A stretch of DNA of 64,000 nt, from positions 28,105,501 through 28,169,500 of the forward strand of contig CM036621.1 of assembly GCA_020746105.1 (NCBI GenBank), read 5' to 3'. The notes beneath the pieces were generated by a model, which was not told the origin of the DNA, did not search any database, and saw nothing but the letters and a program-made list of their open reading frames with translations. The stretch is from Trogon surrucura. Taxonomy: Eukaryota; Chordata; Aves; Trogoniformes; Trogonidae. A program made the position numbers and the translations under genes. Positions 1 through 11,400 of the stretch are shown here, piece by piece. How positions within the stretch are numbered: position 1 is the first letter of the stretch; each line of letters starts with the position of its first letter.

Positions 1-790
1 CCTTCTTCTTGTATGTAGCTATGACTGCTGCACTAGTTCATTTACTTCAAGTTACAGCTGAATTTTGCTTCGCCATTTGTCCATAGTCTAGGATGTCAAT
101 GACACACAAAATTACAGTGATACAACTAATTCAACTACACAAAAAATGCATTTTTTTGTATAACCAATATTTTAATGATCAATCTCAACACCTTCTTACC
201 TGTTTCATGGTATTAATGTGAAAAGACACAGCACCTTAGAAATTATTTTGACAGATTCCAGTAAATGAATGAATTTGAATAGCATGGGGAAATCAATGTC
301 TGCTTTGATTTGTTGTAGAATTGGACCCAGTTTCAGGAAGGAGCTTTGAAACCTTGTTGTAGGCCTGAAGGGAACTGAAGACTAAAACACTGGGAATGAT
401 GAGTTTGCTTTCAGAAACTGTCGAGCCCAGCTTCAGAGCAGGTAAGACTGCACTGGGGAAGGAATCTAAGCAAAAAAAAGCCTGGCAAAAAGCTTTTGGG
501 GGGCTTTTTTTAAGCTGGCTACAGCAACCACACCTGAGGCTGCACCGGCAGCTCCAGGGCAGACACCCGAGATAGCGTGGGCGGAGCCACCCTCAGCGGC
601 CCGGCGATTTTAAACACAGTGATCAGCTGTTAACTCTGCCCTCAGGGTATAAGAAGCCTTGGGGAGGGCAGGGACTAGTCCCTGTTCACCGAACAAAAGG
701 GTAAGTCTTTGTTAAAAGGCAAGTACTTAAAAGACTTGTAAACTATTCCCTGCATAGCTTTCAGAGAGTCTTTGTATTGTAGAGCCAACT

Positions 791-1859
791 ATGGTTGCCA
801 CCAGGTCAATGGTTGTTAGAAAAACTGTGGGCACCCAGACAGAGGCCCCACGTAAGCATGTGGGTGTTCAGGCCTCGGGCTGCAGAGAATGCTGGAGCCT
901 GGCACTGGCCATGGAGGGTAGTGGAAGTGACGCTTGTGTCCGATGTGACCAGGTGAGCGATCTGCTCAGCCTGGTGGCTGAGCTGAAGGAGGAAGTAGAA
1001 AGGCTGAGGAGCATTAGGGAGTCAGAGAGAGAGACAGATCGGTGGAGTCACGTCCTGAATGGCGAGCAGCAAGCTCCGCAAAGAGCTGAATATCCCCCCA
1101 CCTCTGGCCATCAGGCAAAAGGGGGGGACCTAAAGGATAGGGAAGAGTGGAAGCAGGTGCCTGCCAGGAGAGGAAGGAAAATCCCTGCCCGGCCTCCCTC
1201 ACCTGCCCGGTTGCCCCTGCAAAACAGGTATGGGGCTCTAGACAATGCGAGCCAGGCAAAGGAAGAGTCAGTGGAGGGTTCACCCATAGGGCTGTCTAGG
1301 GTGAGTCACTCGGATACACGCGTTAGGACTTCTTCATCTAAGAAAAAAAGGAGGGTAATTGTAATTGGAGACTCCCTCCTGAGGGGAACAGAGGGCTCTG
1401 TCTGCCGCCCTGATCCGACCCACAGGGAAGTCTGCTGCCTCCCTGGGGCCCGAGTTAAGGATGTCATCAAGAAGCTTCCTGGTCTGGTCAAACCCACGGA
1501 CTATTACCCGCTTTTGGTTATGCAGATCGGTAATGATGAGATAGTAGAGAGATGGCCAGAAGCAATCAAAAGGGACTTTAGGGCACTGGGGCAGATGCTA
1601 GAAGGATCAGGCGCACAGGTTGTGTTTACCTCTATTCCTTCAATTATGAGGAAAAATAGTGGAAGGTTTGACAAAGTGCAGGAGATTAATACTTGGCTAA
1701 AGGGGTGGTGCCAGCGGTCTAGCTTTGGATTTTTTTAACCATGGGGAGATCTACAGGGCACCTGGTCTACTGAAACAAGCTAGGGTTCAAATGACACAAA
1801 GGGAAAAAAGGATCCTTGGTCACGAGCTGGCGGGACTCATAGAGCGTTCTTTAAACTAG
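791..1859 (+). pseudogene. CR1 ORF1 (zinc-knuckle-like and SGNH esterase domains), late frameshift
   Basis: CR1 ORF1 protein, expected to bind the element RNA. The open frame from ATG 791 gives 315 residues. Visible parts are a CxxC pair set (C31/C34 and C49/C52) resembling a zinc-binding knuckle, a short heptad-like acidic segment (about 55-80), a basic Pro-rich linker, and a GDSL/SGNH esterase-like domain starting with the VIGDSLL motif (G193-D194-S195) with IGNDE near 246-250. The frame stops at 1738 after a T7 run. In the next frame, homology to the usual CR1 ORF1 tail continues to a TAG at 1857-1859, so the last 40 or so codons are out of frame. ORF2 begins two bases after that TAG. Typed as a pseudogene because of the shift; a one-base homopolymer error in the assembly could explain it. 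Confidence 0.82.
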
Positions 1860-1861
1860 AT

Positions 1862-4748
1862 ATGAAGGGGGATGGGGTTATAGCTGGGATTGCAGCGGGG
1901 CAGTGCTCTAGAAATTATGAGGACCAGGTGGCCTCCCATCCCCCTAGGGTGAGATCAGTGTGCTCAGCTTGCTCCCTGAAATGCTTATACACCAATGCAC
2001 GCAGCATGGGGAATAAGCAGGAGAAGCTAGAAACCTGGGTTCGGGCAGGAGATTTTGATCTGGTGGCAATTACAGAGACATGGTGGGACAGCTCACATGA
2101 CTGGAATGTGGTCATGGGTGGCTATGTCCTTTTCAGGAAAGACAGGCCAGCCAGGCGAGGTGGTGGAGTCGCTCTTTACGTGAAAGAGCAACTACAATGT
2201 CTTGAATACCATCCAGGCATGGAGGAGGAGCAAGTTGAGAGTGTATGGGTTAGAATTAAGGGGCAGGCTGGCAGGAGAGATACTGTCGTGGGTGTCTATT
2301 ACAGGCCACCAGATCAGGGTGAGGAAGTTGATGAGGCCTTCTACAGGCAGCTGAGAGCGGTCTCACAATCACAGGCCCTGGTTGTTGTGGGGGATTTTAA
2401 CTTCCCTGATATTTGCTGGAAGGACAACTCAGCCAGCCAGCCACAGTCCAGGAGGTTCCTCCAGTGCATCGATGATAATTTTCTAATGCAAATGGTGGAG
2501 GAGCCGACTAGGAGAGGAGCACTGCTGGACCTCATCCTTGCTAACAAGGAGGATCTGGTTGAAGCAGTGAAGGTTGAGGGCTGCCTTGGCTGCAGTGACC
2601 ATGAAATGGTGGAGTTCAGGATCTCATGTAGCAGGAACAAAATAGCAAGCAGAATTGCAACCCTGGACTTCGCCAAGGCAAACTTTGGATTTTTCAAGCA
2701 ATTACTCAAGAAAATCCCATGGGCAAGGCTGTTTGAAGGTGAAGGGGCCCAAGATAGTTGGTTAGCGTTCAGGGACTGCTTCTACCGTGCTCAAGATCAG
2801 AGCATCCCGACACGTAGGAAGTCAAGGAAGGGAGCCAGGAGACCTGCATGGCTAAACAGGGATCTGCTGGGTAAGCTCACGGGCAAGAGGAGAATTTACA
2901 GATCTTGGAAGGCAGGGCTGGTCACTTGGGAAGAATATAAGGCTGTTGTCCGAGGATGTAGGGAGGCAACTAGGAAAGCAAAGGCCTCCCTAGAACTGAA
3001 CCTGGCGAGAGGGGTCAAGGACAACAGGAAGAGCTTTTTCAACTACGTGGCAGATAAAACTAACACCAGAGGCAATGTAGGCCCACTGATGAATGAGGTG
3101 GGTGCCTTGGTGACAGAAGATACAGAGAAGGCAGAGTTACTGAATGCCTTCTTTGTCTCTGTCTACTCTGCCGGAGGCTGTCCTGAGGAGCCCCGTTCCC
3201 CTGAGGCCCCAGAGGAAGTCAGGGCAGTGGAGGAGTTTGCTTTAGTCGATGAGGACTGGGTTAGGGACCAATTAAGCAATCTGGATATCCATAAATCCAT
3301 GGGTCCAGACGGGATGCATCCACGGGTGCTGAGGGAGCTGGCTGATGTCGTTGCTAGACCACTCTCCATCATCTTTTGCCAAGTCTTGGGAGACGGGAGA
3401 GGTGCCTGAGGACTGGAGGGAAGCAAATGTCACTCCAGTCTTCAAAAAGGGCAAGAAGGAGGACCCGGGTAACTATAGACCGGTCAGCCTCACCTCCATC
3501 CCTGGGAAAGTGATGGGACGACTTATCCTTGGTGCCATCTCAAGGCATATCAGGGATAAGAGGGTCATTAGAGACAGTCAACATGGCTTCACCAAGGGGA
3601 AGTCGTGCTTGACTAACCTCATAGCCTTTTATGAGGATATAACAAGGTGGATAGATGATGGCAGAGCGGTGGATGTGGTCTACCTTGACTTCAGTAAAGC
3701 ATTTGACACAGTCTCCCACAGCATCCTTGCTGCTAAACTGAGGAAGTGTGGTCTAGACTCTCGGGAAGTGAGGTGGACTGTGAACTGGCTAAGGGGAAGA
3801 AGCCAAAGAGTTGTGGTCAATGGGGCAGAGTCTGGTTGGAGGCCTGTATCCAGTGGAGTCCCTCAAGGGTCGGTACTGGGACCAGTATTATTCAATATAT
3901 TCATCGATGACTTGGATGAGGGACTAGAGAGTACTATCAGCAAGTTTGCTGATGACACCAAGCTGGGAGGAGTGGCTGACACACCAGAAGGCTGTGCTGC
4001 CATTCAGCGAGACCTGGACAGGCTGGAGGGTTGGGCGGGGAAAAATTTAATTAAATATAACAAGGGTAAATGTAGAGTCTTGCATGTGGGTAGGAACAAC
4101 CTCGGGTTCCAGTATAAGTTGGGGAATGACTTATTAGAGAGTAGTGTAGGGGAAAGGGACCTGGGAGTCTTGGTGGACAGCAGGATGGCCATGAGCCAGC
4201 AGTGTGCCCTTGTGGCCAGGAAGGCCAATGGCATCCTGGGGTGTATTAGAAGGGGGGTGGTTAGTAGGTCAAGAGAGGTTCTCCTTCCCCTCTACTCTGC
4301 CCTGGTGAGACCCCATCTGGAATATTGTGTCCAGTTCTGGGCCCCTCAGTTCAAGAAGGACAGGGAACTGCTGGAGAGAGTCCAGTACAGGGCAACTAGG
4401 ATGATGAAGGGAGTGGAGCATCTCCCTTATGAGAAAAGACTGAGGGAGCTGGGGCTCTTTAGTTTGGAGAAGAGGAGGCTGAGGGGTGACCTCATTAATG
4501 TTTACAAATATATCAAGGGTGAGTGTCACGAAGATGGAGCCAGGCTCTTCTCGGTGACAACCACTGATAGGACAAGGGGTAATGGGCTGAAACTGGAACA
4601 TAAGAGGTTCTGCTTAAACTCGAGAAGAAACTTCTTCTCAATGAGGGTGACGGAACACTGGAACAGGCTGCCCAGGGAGGTTGTGGAGTCTCCTTCTCTG
4701 GAGACATTCAAGACCTGCCTGGACACGTTCCTGTGTGGCATAGTCTAG
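1862..4748 (+). pseudogene. CR1 ORF2 (AP endonuclease and reverse transcriptase), one frameshift
   Basis: CR1 polyprotein for target-primed reverse transcription. From ATG 1862 the first part carries an apurinic-like endonuclease: TNARSM near the start, ITETWW, VVVGDFNFPD, and the GCSDHEMV histidine motif. The reverse transcriptase follows: the DPGNYRPVS motif, [21 protein letters not shown] and the catalytic FADD at 3945-3956. The first frame stops at about 3409. The rest continues in the +1 frame to a TAG ending at 4748. Comparing the two frames puts an extra base in the TTTT run at 3374-3377. Apart from this the domains look complete. Conserved residues of both enzymes are present, but with the break as read no full-length protein would be made. 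Confidence 0.88.
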
Positions 4749-5429
4749 GCATTCCTGCTCTGGCAGGGGGATTGGACTTGATGATCTTTCGAGGTCCCTT
4801 CCAATCCCTAACATTCTATGATTCTATGAAAGTCCTGACCCTACAGACACTGGAAGGTCTGCCTGACTTCTGTGAGTGCAGGATCAAATTACAAAATCCC
4901 AGCTCCTGCATTTCCTAGATAAAACAAAGCAATGCTTATTTTCTCAACAGGAGATGCCTATCAGGGACTGATTTTCAGACCAGATGAACACCTGTAGCTT
5001 TTGTTGGTGTCAGTCAGAACAGTGTGAGTCTACAGATTTGAAAACCAAGTTCACTGTAAGAGAAGCAAACCTTTGCTTGTCCATCTCTTTTTCAGGAATG
5101 TTTTCCATGAGAAAGGATGTTGTGTCTGAGTGCTGGACTCGAGAGGGTTTGAGGAAACCCAGAGCTGGGATGTACATTCCACACACAGTGTAACATTCAG
5201 CTCAACTTTCCTGCTTCCTGATAACACATCTATGATACAACCACGTCCTCAAAGGTTACAGCAGATGAAACCCTGGGTGCTTCTCCTGCGTACAACTGCA
5301 GTTAAAACTTCCACTAGGCAGCTTGTTTCTTACACCCTAGGACAGATATGCCAAAAAGCTGAGCATTTAGGACATACACTTAAAGACAAAGGCAAGGTGA
5401 TAAAGGTACCAAAACAATACAACACAGAC

Positions 5430-8400
5430 CTGAGGCCCTCCAATAACAAAACGTCCACTAGGTTGAAGGTGATAAATAGTTTTCTCATCCAGGTATTTTG
5501 CAGGGACAACAGCCTGGATCACACGCTCCTTCAGGATTCTGCGCATATTCTCCAGTGAAATGGTTTCATCATGCTGCACAGATATCACGATGGTGTGAGC
5601 ACGCACTGGGATGACTGCTCCGTTGTTCTGGATGTACTGAACCGTGACCTGAATAGAACAGGGAGAAGAGAGGAGAAAAAAAATCAAAGTTGCTATAAAA
5701 CTTATTACTGGTCTGCATCAAACATCATACTATGTTATTCCAAGGCAAAACAGTAGCAAAATGTCAACACTGACATTATAATGATCACTGCTCACATTGT
5801 TGGCAAAGTATGAGAAATGAAGCCTATTTTCTCATTCTTTGTTTCTGCTGTTCAAAAAAAAAAAAAAAAAGAAAAGACTCAATATGGACAACCTGATTGT
5901 TCTGTGAAGTTGTCCAGGTTGTGTCTTTTTGGTTGGAATTTCCAGCGAAACTCCCAAGCCTCAGAATTTTACATTCTCAGTGCGCCTTCAAAAAGGCCAG
6001 CTCGAATCTCTAAATGCAAATAAATCCTTTAGATCTTGTGAAACTTTTTCAGTGAGGTCTGAAGGGTTAAATGTTTCTTCACTGCTAGGTGATTAAGCAC
6101 TCCTAGCACTCAGGTTAACCATTTTCCAGCAGTATCATAAGCATGGGAAATGCTTTATCTGATGCTTGTAGGTTATCTCGATACTCTGAACACCATCAAT
6201 TGCTTCTTCAAAAATATTTAAGGTTTCTGGAAAGAAAAGGTGTTAGTTTTCAACTATTTAGACTACTCATAGCATGATTTACCTGTGTCTTAGAGTCAGG
6301 CCTCAGCCAAGGAAGTTGTCCGCTACGCCTCAGCTCTGCTAACCTGGCATTCAGTTTATGAGCAAGGACAATTGTTAGAGGCATACATTCTTCTGTCTCG
6401 TCTGTGGCATAACCAAACATCAAGCCCTACAGCAGGAGAAGATACACTTCAGTCACTCTTAAAAGCACCACAACTAAAGGCAACAAGATTTCATCTGAAG
6501 CAAAATGTAAACAGTACCCTCAGGTTCATTTTCTGATGTTTAACATCGCAATGCGAGAAGCCTAAACTCAGGTCAGGCTCCAACATGTTACAGCATAATG
6601 AGAAACAAACCACATTCCTAGATTTTTTCACTGAAACCTGAAAGGTTAAGTGTTGAGCTGGAAACCTGAAAAAAAATGGAGAAGTTTCTGTGAAAAAAAT
6701 CAGGTTCTTTCATGGAAAAAAGTCTGTCAGAGTAAAACAATTTCAGGACTATTCTGTCATAGGAAATGTGTTATTAGCCTGGAAAGGTTGTAGCGACTTT
6801 TATGTATGAATATAGACACAGTTATAATGCAGCTTGCATCTGAAATTTTAGTGGAATGGGATGTGAGTACTCCATGAAGAATGTACCATTCAACAGCTTA
6901 AGGCATTCGCCTCAGATTTTCAATGCCATATGCTTCTAGTCACAGCTTCTACTCTTCTTCAGTCATCCTCTCTGCATCAGATCATCATTTTTTGCATCAG
7001 CATTTTCTTTCTCCTCATTCAGTGTATATTGTGATTTTTTTTTTAAAAAAAAAAAAAGATAGGAAGGTACTTTGATATAATGGGAAGGGAGCCCATCAAA
7101 GTGCCAAAGAAAGTCAGGTATCGTTTTATCTTCTCATCTTATGTAGTATTATGTCCCCATGACAGCATAAAAGCATTTTAATTTAGTCCTCAAGGGTTTT
7201 TTGAACAATATTAGCTTGGCTCCTGGACTCTGATAATCTGCACTTATGGTTCTCAACAGCATTGTCATAAACTAGATATTACTACTAATGATAACTACTG
7301 TAAACATTAAATTCACTCATGCTGGCATCAGTCAGCTTATGGAGTTTTTATGCTAGCATCTTTCTCTTGGGAACATACCATAATTATCTACATGTGTTAT
7401 TTAGCTCATAGAAATGCAGTTTGGACAGCCTTAATTATGTGGAATACCTATTAAAATATGCCTCTGGGAAATAAGTGAGAATTAAAAGTACTCTGATGTA
7501 TTTGCCTTCATTGTGCTAATGCTGAAGACAGTTGAAACATTGCCTAATTTTTTGCTGTGTAAAATCTCAAGAGCTCTGTGAATGTAAAAAGTTCCTTTTT
7601 TTATTCCATCTTACATGACAAGTCTGGCTGCAAGATGAATGGTCTAACAAATCTAAAGCTACTCAACGAAAACATGAAATACATAAGCAAAAAACCTTCA
7701 CTAAGTTCTAAAGGACACATCTTCAGCTACTGCAAACTGCCAGAGCTTTCCTGACTTGCACAGAGTGCTATGACAAGCAATGGGCAAAAGTCTGCTCTCA
7801 AGGAACTTCCAAATATTGTAATAAAAATATGGGGTTTATTCTGGGGCAGCCCAAGAAGGAAGTGTGGCAGTCTTCATACGGGTTTTGCTTTAGAAAATAA
7901 GGCATTAAGATGGAGGTTCCCCTGCCCATGGCAGGGGTGTTGGAACTATATGATCTCTAAGGTCCGTTCCAACTAAAACCATTCTATGACTCTAAACTTT
8001 TTCTGTTAAAATAGCTTTGATGTTTTAGATGTGATGTTATGCCTACTTGATCTCCAGCACCAACATCCTCTTCATTCCTGTGTAAATGAACACCTTGGGC
8101 AATATCAGGTGACTGCTGCTCCAGTGCCACTAAAACATTACAGGTCTTGTAGTCAAAACCTGTTTGGAAAAAAGAAGTGAATTAGCTTTTTCCTGTCACA
8201 ATCAAGGAAAATAACGTGGAAGCATATGATAAAATTTTCATTCTGAAGGATATGCATTCAGAGCTCAAAACCTAATTGCTATTTTAGTTAATTTTTTGTC
8301 AATATGCTTGAAACATTTTTTTGGGAAAGGGTGGTATATATAGGGTTACCTTTTAGTGCTTGTTACTGCTTGTTTTGTCTTGCATTGGCACACTGCGCCA

Positions 8401-11400
8401 AGCCAATTTAGATGATGAATTGTTAACTGGAGAAAATCAGTCAGAAAAGTAAATACTGAGCCTCTCCCAAATAAATAGTATTTAAAAATTCTACGTAAAT
8501 TCCTAGGAGCAGATATTTTCAGCAACTGAAGGCTCTGCTCTCTGATACGTTATTGGTAATACATGTAAATCAGCATCTATACCTAAATCTCTCACGGGAG
8601 TTCATGTGAGAGCCACAAAAAGAGAAGAAAGCAGATACAAGTCTCACAGTAAACCTGGAAGTGGGAGTTTACTTTACATTACTTTTAAAGACAAAAAGGA
8701 AGGTTATGGCAGAAATTTCTACCTGTTCCTATTATTATATTATTAGTAGTATATTATTAGTAACTTGCTTCTTTCCAAATCCATCCTTTTCCAGCACTAC
8801 AGCTACTGGCAGCTGCTGATCAAACTGATGTTCAGCCAATACAACACGCTTACACAGCCATATGATCCATGCAGTTCCCTTGAAGAACACTCATCACACT
8901 CCTTTAAGTAGGGTATGTAGAGAAGAAAGTTATATTTCTGTGTGTAATTTCTTGGATTAACTTTCAGGTTTACTTCTGCATAGAAATTGTTTTTTACTGG
9001 GTCACTGTTTCTCTCCTTATCATTTTTGGCAGTTAGGATAAAAAGGAGATTTATGACCTACTAGATTTGCCAGTGTTTTCTGAAAGCACTGTTGTTACAT
9101 GATGGTGGAGGTAACCTGCAGATGTGCTGCTATAGTATTCTCCCACCACAATCTCCCTATAAATTCAATAGCAATTAAAGGACTGCATGAAACTTCTGTC
9201 TTTAACCAAAAGCTTTTAAAAGATACACTTCACTGCAACATTATACTTGGGATATTTATAATGTATGAACAGATGTATAACCTGGTGTAGTTGAGAGGCA
9301 TCCCTGCCCATGGCAGGGAGGTTGGATTAGATGATCTCTTCCTCTTGCAGACTAGGCCATTCTATGATTCTATGCATGGAAAATCACGAAATGTGTCTGA
9401 TATATAAAGCATTTTGTCTTTTTTATCATTTATACATTACACAAGCTGGATTTGGACTGCACACTCCTCAATGTAGGAGGAGTTGTTCAGAGCTTTCAGA
9501 GCATCTTACACAGTGAGAACTTGGAAATTCTAGATGCTACCACAATGCAAATATATAATGGGAAACCAAAATGAACTAGGTTTCTTCTTACCTCTCTTTC
9601 ACACCAAAATGCATCCACCGGCTTGCCAAATAAATAACCAAGATTCAAGTTCTTGCAAGTTTGGAAGAGTGGTAGAGTTTGTGGCCCAAGTTGCAGTTAA
9701 TTACTCTGGCCTAATACCACAGTTCAAAGTACATTCTGCCTACTCCCCTTCATTTTTAATTAATATATATGATGTTTTTTCTACTTACTAGGATAAAGCC
9801 TGAAAGCGTATCATGTAACACCATGTAAGCAGCTTTCACTTTCACACAAGATATTCAGTTTCTATCATGCTTGCTAAAGCCTATACATCGAAGTGGTGGG
9901 AGACTTGTTTTGCAGTTGCCTATTACTTGCTCTTCAAGGATTTCAAGAGTTTTTCCACCAACCTTTTGCTGAATCATCATAGCCAATATGTCTGATTGCA
10001 TCTCGGACAACTCGTTGATAATCCACAATAGCACGAGATGTGATCTCACCACAAAGCAACACCATTCCTGTCTTACATACTGTCTCTGAAAAGACAGATG
10101 AAAACAATTACAACAGCAGAATAATCCACCCACGACAAATGACTGTGTTTGTGATGATGGTGATTTTGAGAGATCTAGTGGGTATATACAGTGTAAGTTC
10201 CTTTTACCCATATTTTCAGCATTGTTAGCTCCTTCTACAGCAAATTCTTTTCATATTTACCAAATGTCTGAAAGTAAGGAAAAGACTAATATGTCCAGTT
10301 TACAAATGGGAAAGTCAAAACACTGAGCATGGTTCAGGGATATGCACAGATTTTAGAGAAATGTAGTGCTAAGACATGATTTCTAAATCCTCTTAATCAC
10401 TCTAAGATATATACTGAGACTAAAGAAAATTCATCAGTGATCAACTATTTTGAAAACAGTTAATTCTTGCAGAAGGAAGAATCTGAAGATAGAGTTTAGT
10501 TACATAATACATGAACTGGGATAATGATTGCACAACTCTTTCTGAAGAGTTTTCAAAACAGGCAGTTATGGGGACTGAAAGATTATTACTTTATCAAATA
10601 GAGTAAATAGACTTTTCAAGAAAACATTTAAATATTCTTTCAAAAACGCACTGTAATGAAGTCAAATCTGTTTCTCTCAGGAAAATTCAGTACACACACA
10701 AAATTAACTATCCTACTGTTCAACAGACTGCTTAGGCTTCAGTCTTTATAAAAACTTTTACTCTTTCCTCTCCTCTCTCCACCTCTTAAAGACCGTAATT
10801 CATACACAATTCTTTGAGAGTAAAATGAGTTATCAAATGACAGAAACAAGGTCTTTGCAGACATCATAAAGAAAGAACAGTGACTGGGTGTTGTCTTAAA
10901 GCAAAGCAGCAAAAATCTTACCACAAGCAACCTTGGCATTCGGGTCTTGTTTGAGATGGGCGTCTAGTACAGCATCACTGATTTGGTCACAGATTTTATC
11001 TGCAAGATGTCAAAGTTGTGATTCAAAACCATAGGACTCAATACAAAACATGGACTGTTTGCATCACTTTGAATAAGTACGTATTTCAGTAAGGAACTCT
11101 TTATTGCTTATTCAGTTTAGATAAATGCAAATCATAGAATCATAGAATGTTAGAGATTGGAAGGGACCTCGAAAGATCATCAAGTCCAATCCCCCTGCCA
11201 GAGCAGGAATGCCTAGATTATGCTACACAGGAACGTGTCCAGGCAGGTCTTGAATGTCTCCAGAGAAGGAGACTCCACAACCTCTCTGGGCAGCCCGTTC
11301 CAGTGTTCCGTTACCCTCACTGAGAAGAAGTTTCTTCTCGAGTTTAAGCGGAACCTCTTATGTTCCAGTTTCAGCCCATGGTTGTCCATTGTTGGGCCCA

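Larger units (their letters stand above)
500..4828 (+). mobile_element. Near-full-length CR1 LINE retrotransposon
   Basis: This non-LTR retrotransposon has a GC-rich 5' UTR, an ORF1 (791-1859), an ORF2 with endonuclease and reverse transcriptase (1862-4748), and a short 3' UTR ending in two ATTCTATG octamers (4813-4828), the signature CR1 3' end. The 5' boundary is uncertain (roughly 480-560) because I saw no target-site duplication; CR1 usually leaves none. The element lies in intron 6 of MAT1A, antisense to that gene. Only two frame lesions are visible, each a single extra T in a T run (about 1731-1737 and 3374-3377), so the copy is young for a CR1. A second copy of closely related sequence lies at 11,132-11,875 in the opposite orientation. 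Confidence 0.93.
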
